Made by a program: the position numbers and the translations under genes
Source: Candidatus Binatia bacterium
GTDB lineage: Bacteria; Desulfobacterota; Binatia; HRBIN30
DNA length: 64,000 nucleotides
Reading direction: 5' to 3'
NCBI GenBank assembly: GCA_026415395.1
Contig: JAOAHD010000010.1
Location: 124,001-188,000 of the forward strand
Notes under the pieces: generated by a model
Told to the model about the DNA's origin: nothing
The model's input: the letters and a program-made list of their open reading frames with translations, nothing else
Database searches by the model: none
Shown here: positions 17,176-26,262 of the stretch, piece after piece
Numbering within the stretch: the stretch's first letter is position 1
Layout of the letters: each line of letters opens with the position of its first letter

Positions 17176-19164
17176 GTGTCTCGATTTCATAAGGTTCTGG
17201 TTGCGAACCGTGGCGAAATTGCCCGGCGGATTTTTCGCGCTTGCCGCGAGCTCGGGCTGCAAACGGTTGCTTTGTATGCCGACCCCGATCGCGAAGCTCC
17301 GTTCGTCCGCGAGGCCGACGAGGCGGTTGCGCTAGGCGCCCCGGTGACTGGGCAAGGCTTCTTAGCAATCGAGTCGATCATTGCTGCGGCTCGTCGCACC
17401 GGTGCAGATGCGGTGCACCCGGGGTACGGGTTCCTGGCGGAGAACGCTGACTTTGCCCAGGCGTGTCAAGATGCTGGGCTGGTCTTCGTCGGGCCCCCGC
17501 CCGCGGCCATACGTGCGATGGGCACCAAGGTCGAGGCCAAGCAAATTGCCGTCGACGTCGGTGTTCCCGTGATTCCCGGGTTCGCTACTCGGGGACTCAG
17601 TGAGCAAGAAATTTTGCACCGTGCCCGCGACATCGGTTTCCCGATTCTGGTGAAGGCCTCGGCCGGCGGCGGGGGGAAGGGCATGCGTCTGGTCGAGCGG
17701 CCGGAAGATCTCGAGTCCTCGCTAGCGGCGGCCAGCCGCGAAGCACGAAGCGCGTTTGGTGACCCTGCCCTGCTGGTTGAGCGCTACATCGAAAATCCGC
17801 GCCACATCGAGATCCAGGTGCTCGCCGACGAGCACGGCAATGTCGTGCACTTGTTCGAGCGCGAGTGCTCCATTCAACGTCGTTACCAGAAGATTTTCGA
17901 GGAAGCGCCGTCGCCCTTCGTCAACGATGTGCTGCGCGAACGCATGGGGCACGCGGCGGTGACACTGGCCAAGGCCATTGGTTACGTCAATGCGGGCACG
18001 GTGGAATTTGTCGTCGACCCCCATGGTGCCTTTTATTTCCTCGAGATGAACACACGCCTGCAGGTGGAACATCCGGTGACCGAAGAAGTCACCGGGCTCG
18101 ATCTGGTGCGCCTGCAATTGGAGATCGCCCAAGGCCTCCCCTTGCCGTTTGCCCAGGAAGACCTCGGCTTGCACGGCCATGCGATTGAAGCACGGCTCTA
18201 TGCAGAAGACCCCTGGCACGATTTTCTCCCCTCCACGGGCACGATCGCCTGCTGGGAGCCCGCGCCCATTCCCGGCGTTCGTTACGAAAGCGGGGTGGAG
18301 ACGGGGTCGGCAGTGACGATTTTCTACGACCCGATGCTCGCCAAAATCATTGCTCGCGGTTCGAGCCGCGCCGAAGCGATCCGACGCCTGCAGCGGGCTC
18401 TCGAACAACTGCGGGTTCATGGCGTGGCGTCCAACCGGGAGTTCCTCCTTCGTGTGCTGCGGCACGCGGAATTTCAGGCCGGCCGGTTCGATACGCATTT
18501 TATCGCCCGCCACCCCGAACTGCTGAGTCCGCCCGACTGGAAACAAGTCGGCACCGTTCACGCGCTAGCCGCCGCACTTTGGGACCAGCACCGCCGCCGG
18601 CGCGAGGCCTCGGTGCTCCCCTCGATTCCCTCCGGCTGGCGCAACAATCCGAGCCAGCGGCAGTGGTCGGAGTACCGCTGTGGAGACGACGTATTCCGGG
18701 TGGAGTACCGCTTTGTCAAGGGCGACCAATTCGAGGGCATGGTAAATGGCGAAACCCATAAAGGCCATTTGTTGGCCGCGGACGAGAACGGCATGGCTGT
18801 GGAGATCGACGGTATCCGCCGCCGCTATCGCCTCACCGCGGCAGGAAGCATGCGCTACGTCGACAGTGTGTTGGGGAGTTCGGCATTGGAAGAGCTACCG
18901 CGTTTCCCATTGCCCGAAGCGGAGACCCTGCGCGGGGGTTGCACGGCACCGATGCCGGGGCGGATCGTCGCCGTGCGTGTCGAGCCGGGCCAACATGTCG
19001 AACGCGGCCAAGTGCTGGTTGTGCTCGAGGCCATGAAGATGGAGCACGAAGTCGTCGCCCCGTATCCCGGACGCGTCGAGGAGGTTCGCGTGGAGGCCGG
19101 GCAACAAGTGGAGGCTGGAGCTGTGCTCGTGGTGATCGAGGAACAAGAGACGAGCGGCCAGTAA
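17176..19164 (+). CDS. Biotin-dependent acyl-CoA carboxylase, biotin carboxylase/BCCP (alpha) subunit
   Basis: A 662-residue fusion. Residues 1-450 are biotin carboxylase: the N-terminal strand KVLVANRGEIARRIF, AVHPGYGFLAENADFA, the ATP-grasp Gly-rich loop KASAGGGGKGMRLV, RDCSIQRR-like ECSIQRRYQK and EMNTRLQVEHPVTE. A BT-type linker domain follows. The biotinyl domain ends the protein with LEAMKMEHEV, where Lys621 is the biotin site. The GTG at 17176 is preferred because GGGAGG lies seven bases upstream; another GTG at 17161 would add five residues. It pairs with the beta subunit directly upstream. Methylcrotonyl-CoA is the likeliest substrate by context. Confidence 0.88.
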   Translation: MSRFHKVLVANRGEIARRIFRACRELGLQTVALYADPDREAPFVREADEAVALGAPVTGQGFLAIESIIAAARRTGADAVHPGYGFLAENADFAQACQDAGLVFVGPPPAAIRAMGTKVEAKQIAVDVGVPVIPGFATRGLSEQEILHRARDIGFPILVKASAGGGGKGMRLVERPEDLESSLAAASREARSAFGDPALLVERYIENPRHIEIQVLADEHGNVVHLFERECSIQRRYQKIFEEAPSPFVNDVLRERMGHAAVTLAKAIGYVNAGTVEFVVDPHGAFYFLEMNTRLQVEHPVTEEVTGLDLVRLQLEIAQGLPLPFAQEDLGLHGHAIEARLYAEDPWHDFLPSTGTIACWEPAPIPGVRYESGVETGSAVTIFYDPMLAKIIARGSSRAEAIRRLQRALEQLRVHGVASNREFLLRVLRHAEFQAGRFDTHFIARHPELLSPPDWKQVGTVHALAAALWDQHRRRREASVLPSIPSGWRNNPSQRQWSEYRCGDDVFRVEYRFVKGDQFEGMVNGETHKGHLLAADENGMAVEIDGIRRRYRLTAAGSMRYVDSVLGSSALEELPRFPLPEAETLRGGCTAPMPGRIVAVRVEPGQHVERGQVLVVLEAMKMEHEVVAPYPGRVEEVRVEAGQQVEAGAVLVVIEEQETSGQ

Positions 19165-19186
19165 GCCGCAGCGAAGGGGACCAAAA

Positions 19187-19942
19187 ATGGAGCCGGTAAA
19201 CTACACCGCAACCCAAGGTGTGGCGAGGATTACCCTACAGCGCCCCGAGCGACGGAACGCGTTGAACGAGGAGATGATCGAGGGGTTGTTGGCGGCGTTT
19301 CGTCGAGCAATCGACGATGCGGCGGTGCGCATGATCGTTCTTGGCGCGGCTGGGGATACGTTTTGTGCTGGAGCAGATCTCAAAAGCGGTGGCGTCCAAC
19401 AGCGCGCCGGAGAACAGCCTTTCGTAACGTTGCTGCGCACCATGTGGCACTGCCCGAAACCCATCGTCGGACAAATCGCGGGATCTGCCTATGGGGGTGG
19501 CCTAGGCCTGATTGCGGCTTGCGACCTCACCGTTGCCGCGCGCGAGGCGCAATTTGCCTTTAGCGAGGTGCGGGTAGGAGTCGTTCCGGCGATGATCTCT
19601 GTGGTTGTCCTGCCCAAGATCGGCATTCAAAACGCGATGTGGCTGTTCCTCACTGCGGAGCGCTTCTCAGCCGAGCACGCTTGCGAAATCGGCTTGATTC
19701 ATCGCGTGCGCCCGCGCGGCGAGCTCGAGGCTGCGGTGGAAGAGATTTTGGAGGCACTTCGCCTGGCCGGCCCGCAAGCGTTGCAGCATGCGAAGGAGTT
19801 GGTCCGCCAGGTACCCCACATGTCGATGGATGAAGCCTTCCGCTTCACCAGCGAGCTGATCGGCCAATTGTTCTCTTCTGCAGAAGCGTTGGAAGGCATG
19901 CGGGCGTTCGCGGAGAAGCGGAAGCCAAGCTGGGCCTTGTGA
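19187..19942 (+). CDS. Enoyl-CoA hydratase/isomerase family (methylglutaconyl-CoA hydratase candidate)
   Basis: A 251-residue crotonase. The oxyanion-hole segments are FCAGADLKSGG and GSAYGGGLGLIAACDL. The region SEVRVGVVPAMIS contains the Glu position used by hydratases of the LiuC/AUH type, and the following PKIG stretch is also LiuC-like. It is the fourth gene of the cluster, 22 bp behind the carboxylase alpha subunit, and would complete isovaleryl-CoA to HMG-CoA. No HMG-CoA lyase is present in the window, so the last step must be encoded elsewhere. A short GC stem (19970-19986) lies after the stop. Confidence 0.8.
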   Translation: MEPVNYTATQGVARITLQRPERRNALNEEMIEGLLAAFRRAIDDAAVRMIVLGAAGDTFCAGADLKSGGVQQRAGEQPFVTLLRTMWHCPKPIVGQIAGSAYGGGLGLIAACDLTVAAREAQFAFSEVRVGVVPAMISVVVLPKIGIQNAMWLFLTAERFSAEHACEIGLIHRVRPRGELEAAVEEILEALRLAGPQALQHAKELVRQVPHMSMDEAFRFTSELIGQLFSSAEALEGMRAFAEKRKPSWAL

Positions 19943-20066
19943 TGCGAGCCGGACGGCAAACTCGGCGAACCCGCGACACGCGCGGGGGCGAAGTTGCCGC
20001 TGTCATGGCAGCGGCCGCGCCTCCCTTGCGGCTGCCGAGCCTGCACGACTGAGGTTCAAGCAACGG

Positions 20067-21401
20067 ATGGTGGGCGTGTGCTCTCGCAGGTGGGCGGTGG
20101 CTACGCTCAGCGGCGTTCTCTGCTTCGGCATGCCAGGCTCGAGCGACGCGGAGGAAACGGACCAGCGCTGGCAGGTTCATGCCCAGACCACCTACATTTT
20201 CCAAGCCAAACCCGGTTTCTCCGCATCGTACTCCGGGCCGAACAGTTTATCGCCGCGGTACGAGGACAGTTACTCTTGGACCATCACCGCCATGCTTGGC
20301 CTCAGGCTCTGGCAAGGGGCTGCTCTGTACTTCAATCCCGAAGCTGCCCAAGGTGTGCCCCTCTCACGCCTAACCGGGCTCGGCGGTTTTACCAATGGGG
20401 AGATTTCTCGGACTGCGGGGCCGCGGCTGACACTGTATCGAGCGCGCCTCTATATGCAGCAATACATCGCTTTAGACCGCAGCAGCGAAACGGTAGAGGA
20501 AACCGAAAACCAATTGCGGCTCGGGACTGCTTCGCGTCGCCTTGTGCTGACGGCCGGCAACCTCTCGCTGCTCGACCTCTTCGACAACAATAGCGTGGCC
20601 CACGACCCGCGCACCGACTTTCTCAACTGGGCATTCATGACGTACGCCGCTTATGACTACGCGGCGGACGCCCGCGGCTATTCCTGGGGTGCCGTTGCAG
20701 AACTGTACTGGGACAACTGGGCGGTTCGACTGGGTCGGTTCGCGCAACCGAAGCAACCCAACCAGCTTCCGTTAGATTCGCGCATTTTTCGCCACTTTGG
20801 GGATCAACTCGAGATCGAGCGTAGATACACGCTCGCCAACTATGGTGGGGCTTTACGGTTGCTCGCGATGCGAAATCGCGCTCGTATGGCGCGCTATCTC
20901 GATGCGTTGCGGGCAGCCGAACGCGACGGCGGGACGCCGTCCCTAGACCGTGTGCGGACTGATACACACGACAAGCTCGGCGTGGGGCTCTCCCTCGAGC
21001 AAACACTTCCCGCCGACCTTCGCCTATTTGCACGCGGATTTTGGGCGGATGGGGCAACGGAAACCTATGCATTCACAGAGGCCGATCGGAGTCTCGCGGC
21101 TGGCCTCGTTATGTCGGGTTCCTGGTGGGGGCGAAGCCTCGACCGAATCGGCTACGCCGCCGGGGTCAATTGGCTGTCCCCTTCGCACCGCCGTTATCTG
21201 GAAAGAGGCGGGCGGGGTTTTTTCCTGGGTGACGGGGGGCTCGACTATCGGCCAGAAGCCATCACCGAGGTGTTTTATGCCGTGCCGCTTCTTCCAATCC
21301 TGGAACTCACGCTCGACTTCCAGCACATCTGGAATCCGGGCTACAACGCGGCGCGTGGCCCCGTGCAAGTGTGGTCTACCCGCGTGCACGTTCTTCTGTG
21401 A
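20067..21401 (+). CDS. OprB-family carbohydrate-selective porin-like protein
   Basis: A 444-residue outer-membrane beta-barrel. A short signal peptide precedes residue ~28 (SSDAEETDQ). The mature part has amphipathic strands and OprB-like motifs: LSLLDLFDNNSVAHDPRTDF, then LNWAFMTYAAYDYAADARGY with WGAVAELYWDNWAVRLGRF. The protein ends with a strand (WSTRVHVLL). OprB proteins admit sugars or other small solutes. Position between the acyl-CoA cluster and an AurF-like oxygenase suggests uptake of a hydrophobic or acidic nutrient, but that is inference. Confidence 0.75.
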   Translation: MVGVCSRRWAVATLSGVLCFGMPGSSDAEETDQRWQVHAQTTYIFQAKPGFSASYSGPNSLSPRYEDSYSWTITAMLGLRLWQGAALYFNPEAAQGVPLSRLTGLGGFTNGEISRTAGPRLTLYRARLYMQQYIALDRSSETVEETENQLRLGTASRRLVLTAGNLSLLDLFDNNSVAHDPRTDFLNWAFMTYAAYDYAADARGYSWGAVAELYWDNWAVRLGRFAQPKQPNQLPLDSRIFRHFGDQLEIERRYTLANYGGALRLLAMRNRARMARYLDALRAAERDGGTPSLDRVRTDTHDKLGVGLSLEQTLPADLRLFARGFWADGATETYAFTEADRSLAAGLVMSGSWWGRSLDRIGYAAGVNWLSPSHRRYLERGGRGFFLGDGGLDYRPEAITEVFYAVPLLPILELTLDFQHIWNPGYNAARGPVQVWSTRVHVLL

Positions 21402-21502
21402 CAAAGGGGGGCGCTTCCCGGCCCACGAGAACTGGCCGGACCGCGGCGTGGCCACCCGCGCAGCGATCGGTAGCCAAGGACGCGGAGCTCTTACCGGCTC
21501 GC

Positions 21503-21542
21503 TTGACGGTTTGTCTTGCCTCCTATATGACGCCGTGCGTCA
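21503..21542 (+). promoter_or_regulatory. Sigma-70-like promoter overlapping a perfect palindrome
   Basis: TTGACG (21503-21508) and TATGAC (21526-21531) are separated by 17 bp. The perfect inverted repeat TGACGC-CGT-GCGTCA (21528-21542) overlaps the -10 box and the expected start point, as repressor operators often do. It lies 31 bp upstream of the AurF-like gene's ATG. No regulator gene is adjacent. Confidence 0.5.
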
Positions 21543-21573
21543 CGTTAGCGCCACAAGTGCAAGGAGGGCAACC

Positions 21574-22542
21574 ATGCAAAGGGCTTACGCACAGTCCGTC
21601 CAAGCCACCAAGCGCGAGAGCAACGAGCAGGCCTTTGCCGTACTGGTCGACCGCCTGGCGCGCCAATCGGTTGCGAAACACTACGACGCGTTCACGGACG
21701 TGCCCTGGGATGACCAGGAGTATGCCATCCGAGATGACGACCCGCGGTGGTCTCTGAACCCGATGGAGCCGCTCGGAGCCACTTCGTGGTACCGCAGCTT
21801 ACCTGTGGAGGTCCGGGCTCGGATTGGCCTCCATCACTATGCATCGCTGATGAAGATCGGCATCGAATTCGAGAACGTGCTGCAGCGGGGCCTACTCGAG
21901 TTCGCCCTGACTCTGCCTCCAAGGGCCCCGGAGTTCCGCTACCTGCACCATGAAGTAATCGAAGAATCGCAGCACTCGCTCATGTTCCACGAGTTCATTC
22001 GTCGCACGGGTCTGCCGGTCCAAGGTATGCCCAAGCCGCTGCTGTTGGCCTCGCGGTTCGTGGTGCGGCTGGCACGCCGGTTTCCCGAGCTCTTCTTCTT
22101 TTTCGTGCTGGGCGGCGAAGAGCCCATTGACTACGTACAACGGGCCTTGCTGCGGGAGGCCGACGCCGTCCATCCTTTGCTCCGCCGGATCATGCAAATC
22201 CACGTCACCGAGGAAGCGCGGCATGTGTGCTTTGCCCGTGCCTTCTTGCGCTTGCACGTGCCGCAACTGCCGTACCACCGCCGGGTGCTGCTTTCCTTAC
22301 GCGTACCGCTCCTGCTGGGACAAATGGCGCAACTGATGCTGCAGCCTTCGCGACAACTGGCACTCACATACGGGATCCCACGTCAGGTCCTGCGAGAAGC
22401 TTACTGGGACAACCCCGTGCATCGCGCTCGTTTGGCTGCGTCCGTAAAAAAGGTGCACGACCTTTGCGCCGAGTTGGGCTTATTGAATCCCAGCTCGAGC
22501 TGGTTGTGGGCCAAGGTCGGCATTGGCGGAGCAGTGGTTTAG
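21574..22542 (+). CDS. AurF-like diiron oxygenase
   Basis: A 322-residue helical protein. The start at 21574 follows an excellent AAGGAGGG site; the upstream frame is not protein-like. Diiron ligands of the AurF/p-aminobenzoate N-oxygenase family are visible as a Glu near residue 100 (KIGIEFEN), EVIEESQHSLMFHEF (Glu130/131, His134, Glu near 140), and HVTEEARHVCFARAF. AurF oxidises aryl amines to nitro compounds; relatives act on other substrates. Here it appears to be a single transcription unit with its own promoter and palindrome. The substrate is unknown. Confidence 0.78.
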   Translation: MQRAYAQSVQATKRESNEQAFAVLVDRLARQSVAKHYDAFTDVPWDDQEYAIRDDDPRWSLNPMEPLGATSWYRSLPVEVRARIGLHHYASLMKIGIEFENVLQRGLLEFALTLPPRAPEFRYLHHEVIEESQHSLMFHEFIRRTGLPVQGMPKPLLLASRFVVRLARRFPELFFFFVLGGEEPIDYVQRALLREADAVHPLLRRIMQIHVTEEARHVCFARAFLRLHVPQLPYHRRVLLSLRVPLLLGQMAQLMLQPSRQLALTYGIPRQVLREAYWDNPVHRARLAASVKKVHDLCAELGLLNPSSSWLWAKVGIGGAVV

Positions 22543-22660
22543 CGGAAATCGTCTGAACCCGGTGAGCGTCCCCTTCACGAGGCAGACATCACTGGCGGTT
22601 GGCGAAAACCCACCGGCGGCGCAGCGCGAGGTATGGGACAGCCCTCGCGGCCAAGCGGCG

Positions 22661-23218
22661 TCACTGACGCGGCGGGTACTTGCGCAATTTGCGTTGTAGG
22701 GAGCGGCGATGGATTCCCAAGCGGCGGGCAGCCTCGGAGATGTTGCCACCGCAGTCGGTCAACACCCGGTTGATATGCTCCCACTCTGCACGAGCCAGCG
22801 AAGGCGCAGTATACTCGGGGCTGACCTCCAATGGCGGCGCCTCCGCCCGGGCGAAAGCCGCCAGGATGTCGTCAGCGTCAGCAGGTTTGCTCACGTAATA
22901 CGCCGCGCCTAAGCGCACCGCCTCGATCGCCGTTGCGATGCTGCCATAGCCGGTCAGCACGAGGATACGGATCGTCGGGTCGAGCGCGTGGAGGTCGCGC
23001 GTGAGTTCCAACCCCGAGCGCCCAGGCATCTTGAGATCCACCACCGCCATGTCCGGCCCTTCCTGTCGAGCCACTGCCATAGCCTCGTCGTAGTTTGCAG
23101 CAGTGATCACCTCGTATCCACGCTGCCGAAATGCTCGTGCCAAGCGCTCGCGAAAAACCTCGTCGTCATCGACAATCAGTAGTGCTCTGCGTTCCGTGGT
23201 CGGCTCCGAAGCAGTCAT
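22661..23218 (-). CDS. regA: RegA/PrrA/ActR-type redox response regulator
   Basis: A 185-residue regulator. The receiver domain has DDDE at its acidic pocket, phospho-acceptor Asp61 in VVDLKMPG, and a Lys in YVSKPAD. A Fis-type helix-turn-helix closes the protein (ISEAARRLGIHRRSLQRKL), as in RegA/PrrA. RegA proteins switch genes for respiration, CO2 and nitrogen metabolism according to redox state. The ATG overlaps the stop of the sensor gene by 4 bp, so the two are coupled. Confidence 0.88.
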   Translation of the reverse strand: MTASEPTTERRALLIVDDDEVFRERLARAFRQRGYEVITAANYDEAMAVARQEGPDMAVVDLKMPGRSGLELTRDLHALDPTIRILVLTGYGSIATAIEAVRLGAAYYVSKPADADDILAAFARAEAPPLEVSPEYTAPSLARAEWEHINRVLTDCGGNISEAARRLGIHRRSLQRKLRKYPPRQ

Positions 23219-24567
23219 GCCGTTTCCCTCGCATGCAAGCCCTGCCCCTTTGCTGGCGGATCGTTGCGCATTTGCAAGGCGGCTTTTTGTCGCACCCCGA
23301 CAGGCACCAAGATGCGCGCAGTCGTACCCCGGCCCTCCTCTGACTCCAGTTCCAATTGTCCGCCCATCTGCTCGACCAACGTGCGGGTGAGGAACAAGCC
23401 AAGGCCGATCCCTTCACCGGGCGGCTTCGTCGTGAAAAACGGCTCCCCTGCCCGCGCGAGTACCTCAGCGGGCATCCCATGACCGTGATCGCGCACCTCG
23501 ATCCGGAGCAAACCGTCGACCGTGTGGATCCGCACCTGGATCGGGCAACCCTCGCGGGATGCTTGCCGCGCATTGCGCAGCAAGTTCGCAATGGCCCGGG
23601 ACAATGCTTGCCGGGCAATGGGGATCCGCTGCGCCGTGTCCGCGCCGTGAACCTCCACTGCGATCTTCGCTCCTTGAGTCGCTCCACCTTCTTCAATCGC
23701 GGCAGCGAACTCGGCAAGGGATACCATCTCCATGTTCTCGCCAAAGCCCTGTCCCGCCTCGCTGGCCATTTGTTGAAGAATGGTCTGGCAACGCCGCACC
23801 TGCTGTCGGATCAAGCGGATGTCCGCAGCAGCCTCCTCGGGTGCATCCCGCAATGCCTTCTCCAGCTCGCGCGCTGCCACCGCAATTGTGGAGAGAGGAG
23901 TTCCCAATTCGTGAGCCGCGCCCGCCGCCATCGTTGCAAGCGCCGCAAACCGCGCCTGGCGTGCGGCAAGATCGCGGGCTGCGGCCAACTCGCGCTCTCG
24001 CTGCGCTAAGGCTTCACGAACACGTTGCACGAAGTAGACGATGAATACTGCGCTGATCCCGAAGGCAACGTACATGCCTTGCAAGTGGAGCCACAAGTGG
24101 TCGTGGTGAGCTGCGGGTGGAGTGAAACCTGGCCAGGGCGGGAGGACAAACAAGAGGCCGAAGCCGATGAGCCCCAGTGCGGTCAATCCCCAAGCGGCAA
24201 GTTGCCGTAAGGTCACGGCCGCAAGCGCAATGTGAACCAAATACAGAAAGCTAAACGGGTTTACCGGCCCACCCGTCATGTGCAAGAGCGCGGTCAGTAA
24301 GACCATATCAACCGCGAGCACGCTGACGAGCCACCACTCGTTGACCGGCCGGCGTCTCGCAAACCAGGTACACAAGAGGTTACTTGCTGCTTCCACTCCA
24401 AAGACGATGCCGAGCGCCACCCAGGGCAGTGCCATCGACAACAGTGCCTCGATTCCGGTGACCACCAGCAATTGCCCCGTAAGGGCCAACCAGCGGAGGC
24501 GAGCCAACCACAAAAGCTGAATATTTTCCGGCCCCAATGCCGGTGTCCCTCCAAACTCAGACCTCAT
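23215..24567 (-). CDS. regB: RegB/PrrB/ActS-type membrane redox sensor kinase
   Basis: A 450-residue histidine kinase with six N-terminal membrane helices. It has the RegB ubiquinone-binding motif GGxxNPF (GGPVNPFSFLYLVHIAL). The H-box is AHELGTPLSTIAV. A cysteine lies 41 residues after the His (RRCQTIL), matching the redox-active Cys of Rhodobacter RegB. The ATP-binding domain shows NLLRNARQAS, VRDHGHGMP and GIGLGLFL. The kinase should respond to the quinone pool or to disulfide formation. It is divergent from an outer-membrane protein gene whose first possible ATG overlaps the regB start codon. Confidence 0.9.
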   Translation of the reverse strand: MRSEFGGTPALGPENIQLLWLARLRWLALTGQLLVVTGIEALLSMALPWVALGIVFGVEAASNLLCTWFARRRPVNEWWLVSVLAVDMVLLTALLHMTGGPVNPFSFLYLVHIALAAVTLRQLAAWGLTALGLIGFGLLFVLPPWPGFTPPAAHHDHLWLHLQGMYVAFGISAVFIVYFVQRVREALAQRERELAAARDLAARQARFAALATMAAGAAHELGTPLSTIAVAARELEKALRDAPEEAAADIRLIRQQVRRCQTILQQMASEAGQGFGENMEMVSLAEFAAAIEEGGATQGAKIAVEVHGADTAQRIPIARQALSRAIANLLRNARQASREGCPIQVRIHTVDGLLRIEVRDHGHGMPAEVLARAGEPFFTTKPPGEGIGLGLFLTRTLVEQMGGQLELESEEGRGTTARILVPVGVRQKAALQMRNDPPAKGQGLHARETA

Positions 24568-24661
24568 GGACCCTGATACACTAACCTTAGCGATTCAAGC
24601 CGGCGAGATTCCCGATCCGTTGGCGACAATTCGCCGCATCGACGCGCGAGCAGCCCTTGCT

Positions 24662-25717
24662 ATGGCAACACTCGCAATGTCACACCACGCGTTGTCTTTC
24701 GGGCGCGCGATCTGCGCTCTATGCCCTCTGCTCCTCGCAACCCTCAACCCGCCTGCTCCGAGCCAAGCTTGTGACATTTGCGCAATTTATACGGCAACCG
24801 AACTGCAAGAAGGTCGGACAGGCCCCCGCATCGGGGTTGCCGAGCAATTCACTCACTTTGGCACCCTGCAACAGGATGGAGAACGCATCCCGAATCCTAA
24901 CGAGGAGTGTCTGGATAGCTCCATCACCCAACTGCTGGTAAGTTTTGGCTGGACATCCCGGTTCCTGTTGCAGCTCAACACACCAGTTATCCATCGTGGC
25001 TTCCAGCGCGGCACTGAGGCGGGGACGGAACGGGGCACCGAAAGCGGTGTCGGCGACATATCCGTGCACGCGATTGCTACAGTGTTCCACACTGTCAATG
25101 AAACCAGCGTGCATCGACTTTCCTGCTCGCTCGGCGTCAAGCTGCCCACGGGAAGTCCCGAGCGGTTAAAGGAGGAGCTCGCCGACACACCCGACCATGT
25201 GGAGCCCGAGGTTCCACCTGTCTTTCGGTCAGTGACACTCCGTCCCCGGCACAGCACCACAGGCGCGCTCAGCGGGATCCACGGCCACGATCTTGCATTG
25301 GGGACAGGGTCCACGGACGTCATCCTCGGCGCACAGTGGCTGGGAACCTATCGACGTTTTTACGGCACGGCGTCGCTCCAATACTTTATCCGCACCGTTG
25401 GGTCATACGGGTACAGGTATTCGAACGAAACCATTCTCTCCGGAGGTCCAGGTCTCTTCCTCCTCACGCGCCACGACACCACCCTTGGTTTCCAATCGTT
25501 GTTGACGCTGGACACGAAAGGCACCGACTCTCTCAACGGAGAGCGGGTGGGCGATACGGGCGCAACGTTCCTCTACGCGGGGCCTGCGCTACACTGGACT
25601 TGGAGGAGTTCCTTGAGTGCGGATTTCGCACTCGACATTCCCGCGGTACGGAACAACACGGCGGTACAAATCGTCCCTGATTTCCGCTTGCGTGGAGGGG
25701 TCGTGTGGCGCTTCTGA
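24662..25717 (+). CDS. Predicted outer-membrane protein with N-terminal CDIC motif
   Basis: I do not recognise a named family. From the ATG at 24662 a signal peptide (ICALCPLLLATLNPPAPSQA) leads to CDICAIYTATELQ. About 300 residues of alternating strands follow, and the protein ends in Phe (LRGGVVWRF), as outer-membrane barrels do. A start at 24566 would add 32 residues ahead of the signal and overlap the regB start, so 24662 or the ATG at 24677 is preferred. The CxxC at the mature N-terminus could bind a metal or haem, or be a lipidation or redox site. It overlaps the next gene (TlpA-like) by 13 bp and is divergent from regBA. Confidence 0.6.
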   Translation: MATLAMSHHALSFGRAICALCPLLLATLNPPAPSQACDICAIYTATELQEGRTGPRIGVAEQFTHFGTLQQDGERIPNPNEECLDSSITQLLVSFGWTSRFLLQLNTPVIHRGFQRGTEAGTERGTESGVGDISVHAIATVFHTVNETSVHRLSCSLGVKLPTGSPERLKEELADTPDHVEPEVPPVFRSVTLRPRHSTTGALSGIHGHDLALGTGSTDVILGAQWLGTYRRFYGTASLQYFIRTVGSYGYRYSNETILSGGPGLFLLTRHDTTLGFQSLLTLDTKGTDSLNGERVGDTGATFLYAGPALHWTWRSSLSADFALDIPAVRNNTAVQIVPDFRLRGGVVWRF

Positions 25718-26262
25718 ACACTAGGGCCAAATTCAGACATGGGCGGGCACTCATCCTGCTTCTTTGCCTCTCGCTTGGCTCCTGCCCGGCACGCGCCACC
25801 GGTATCAGCGCAGGGACGCCCTTTCCCAAGGTCACGTTGCTCGACGCCGCCGGGCAACGCTCCTCACTGGAACTTCCGCGACCTGGCGTGGCCTTGATTC
25901 AAGTTTGGGCGACGTGGTGCGCTCCCTGCCACGAATCGATCCCGACTCTGCTCCGGAGCCTGGGATCGGACCCCGACGTGTCGAAGGTTAAAATAATCCT
26001 ATGGAATATCGACAGCGACACCGCTCGGGCACGCGCGTTTCTTGAGGAACGGGTGGGCGACCTGACAAAAGTAGAGTTGCGATTCGATCCAGGGGGAGAG
26101 CAGTTCCTCCGCCTCGCCGCACCAGGAATGCCTGTCATATTTATAGTGGCTGACGGCGTCGTGCGCGCGGCCTTCTCCGGATATCAGCCAGGCACTGCCG
26201 CTGAAGTCATGCCTGCACTCAAGCAAGCGTTAGAACAAGCTGCCGGGATACCTTCTCGCTAG
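25705..26262 (+). CDS. TlpA/ResA-like periplasmic thioredoxin
   Basis: A 185-residue exported thioredoxin-fold protein. The GTG start at 25705 has GGAGGGG upstream and lies inside the 3' end of the previous gene. A signal peptide (LILLLCLSLGSCPARA) precedes a TlpA-type domain with WCAPC (Cys72, Cys75) and the cis-Pro loop APGMPVIF. Family members reduce apocytochrome or copper-site cysteines in the periplasm. Coupling with the CDIC outer-membrane protein suggests this protein keeps those cysteines reduced. Its TAG stop interleaves with that of the opposing CBS-domain gene (CTAG at 26259-26262). Confidence 0.82.
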   Translation: MALLNTRAKFRHGRALILLLCLSLGSCPARATGISAGTPFPKVTLLDAAGQRSSLELPRPGVALIQVWATWCAPCHESIPTLLRSLGSDPDVSKVKIILWNIDSDTARARAFLEERVGDLTKVELRFDPGGEQFLRLAAPGMPVIFIVADGVVRAAFSGYQPGTAAEVMPALKQALEQAAGIPSR

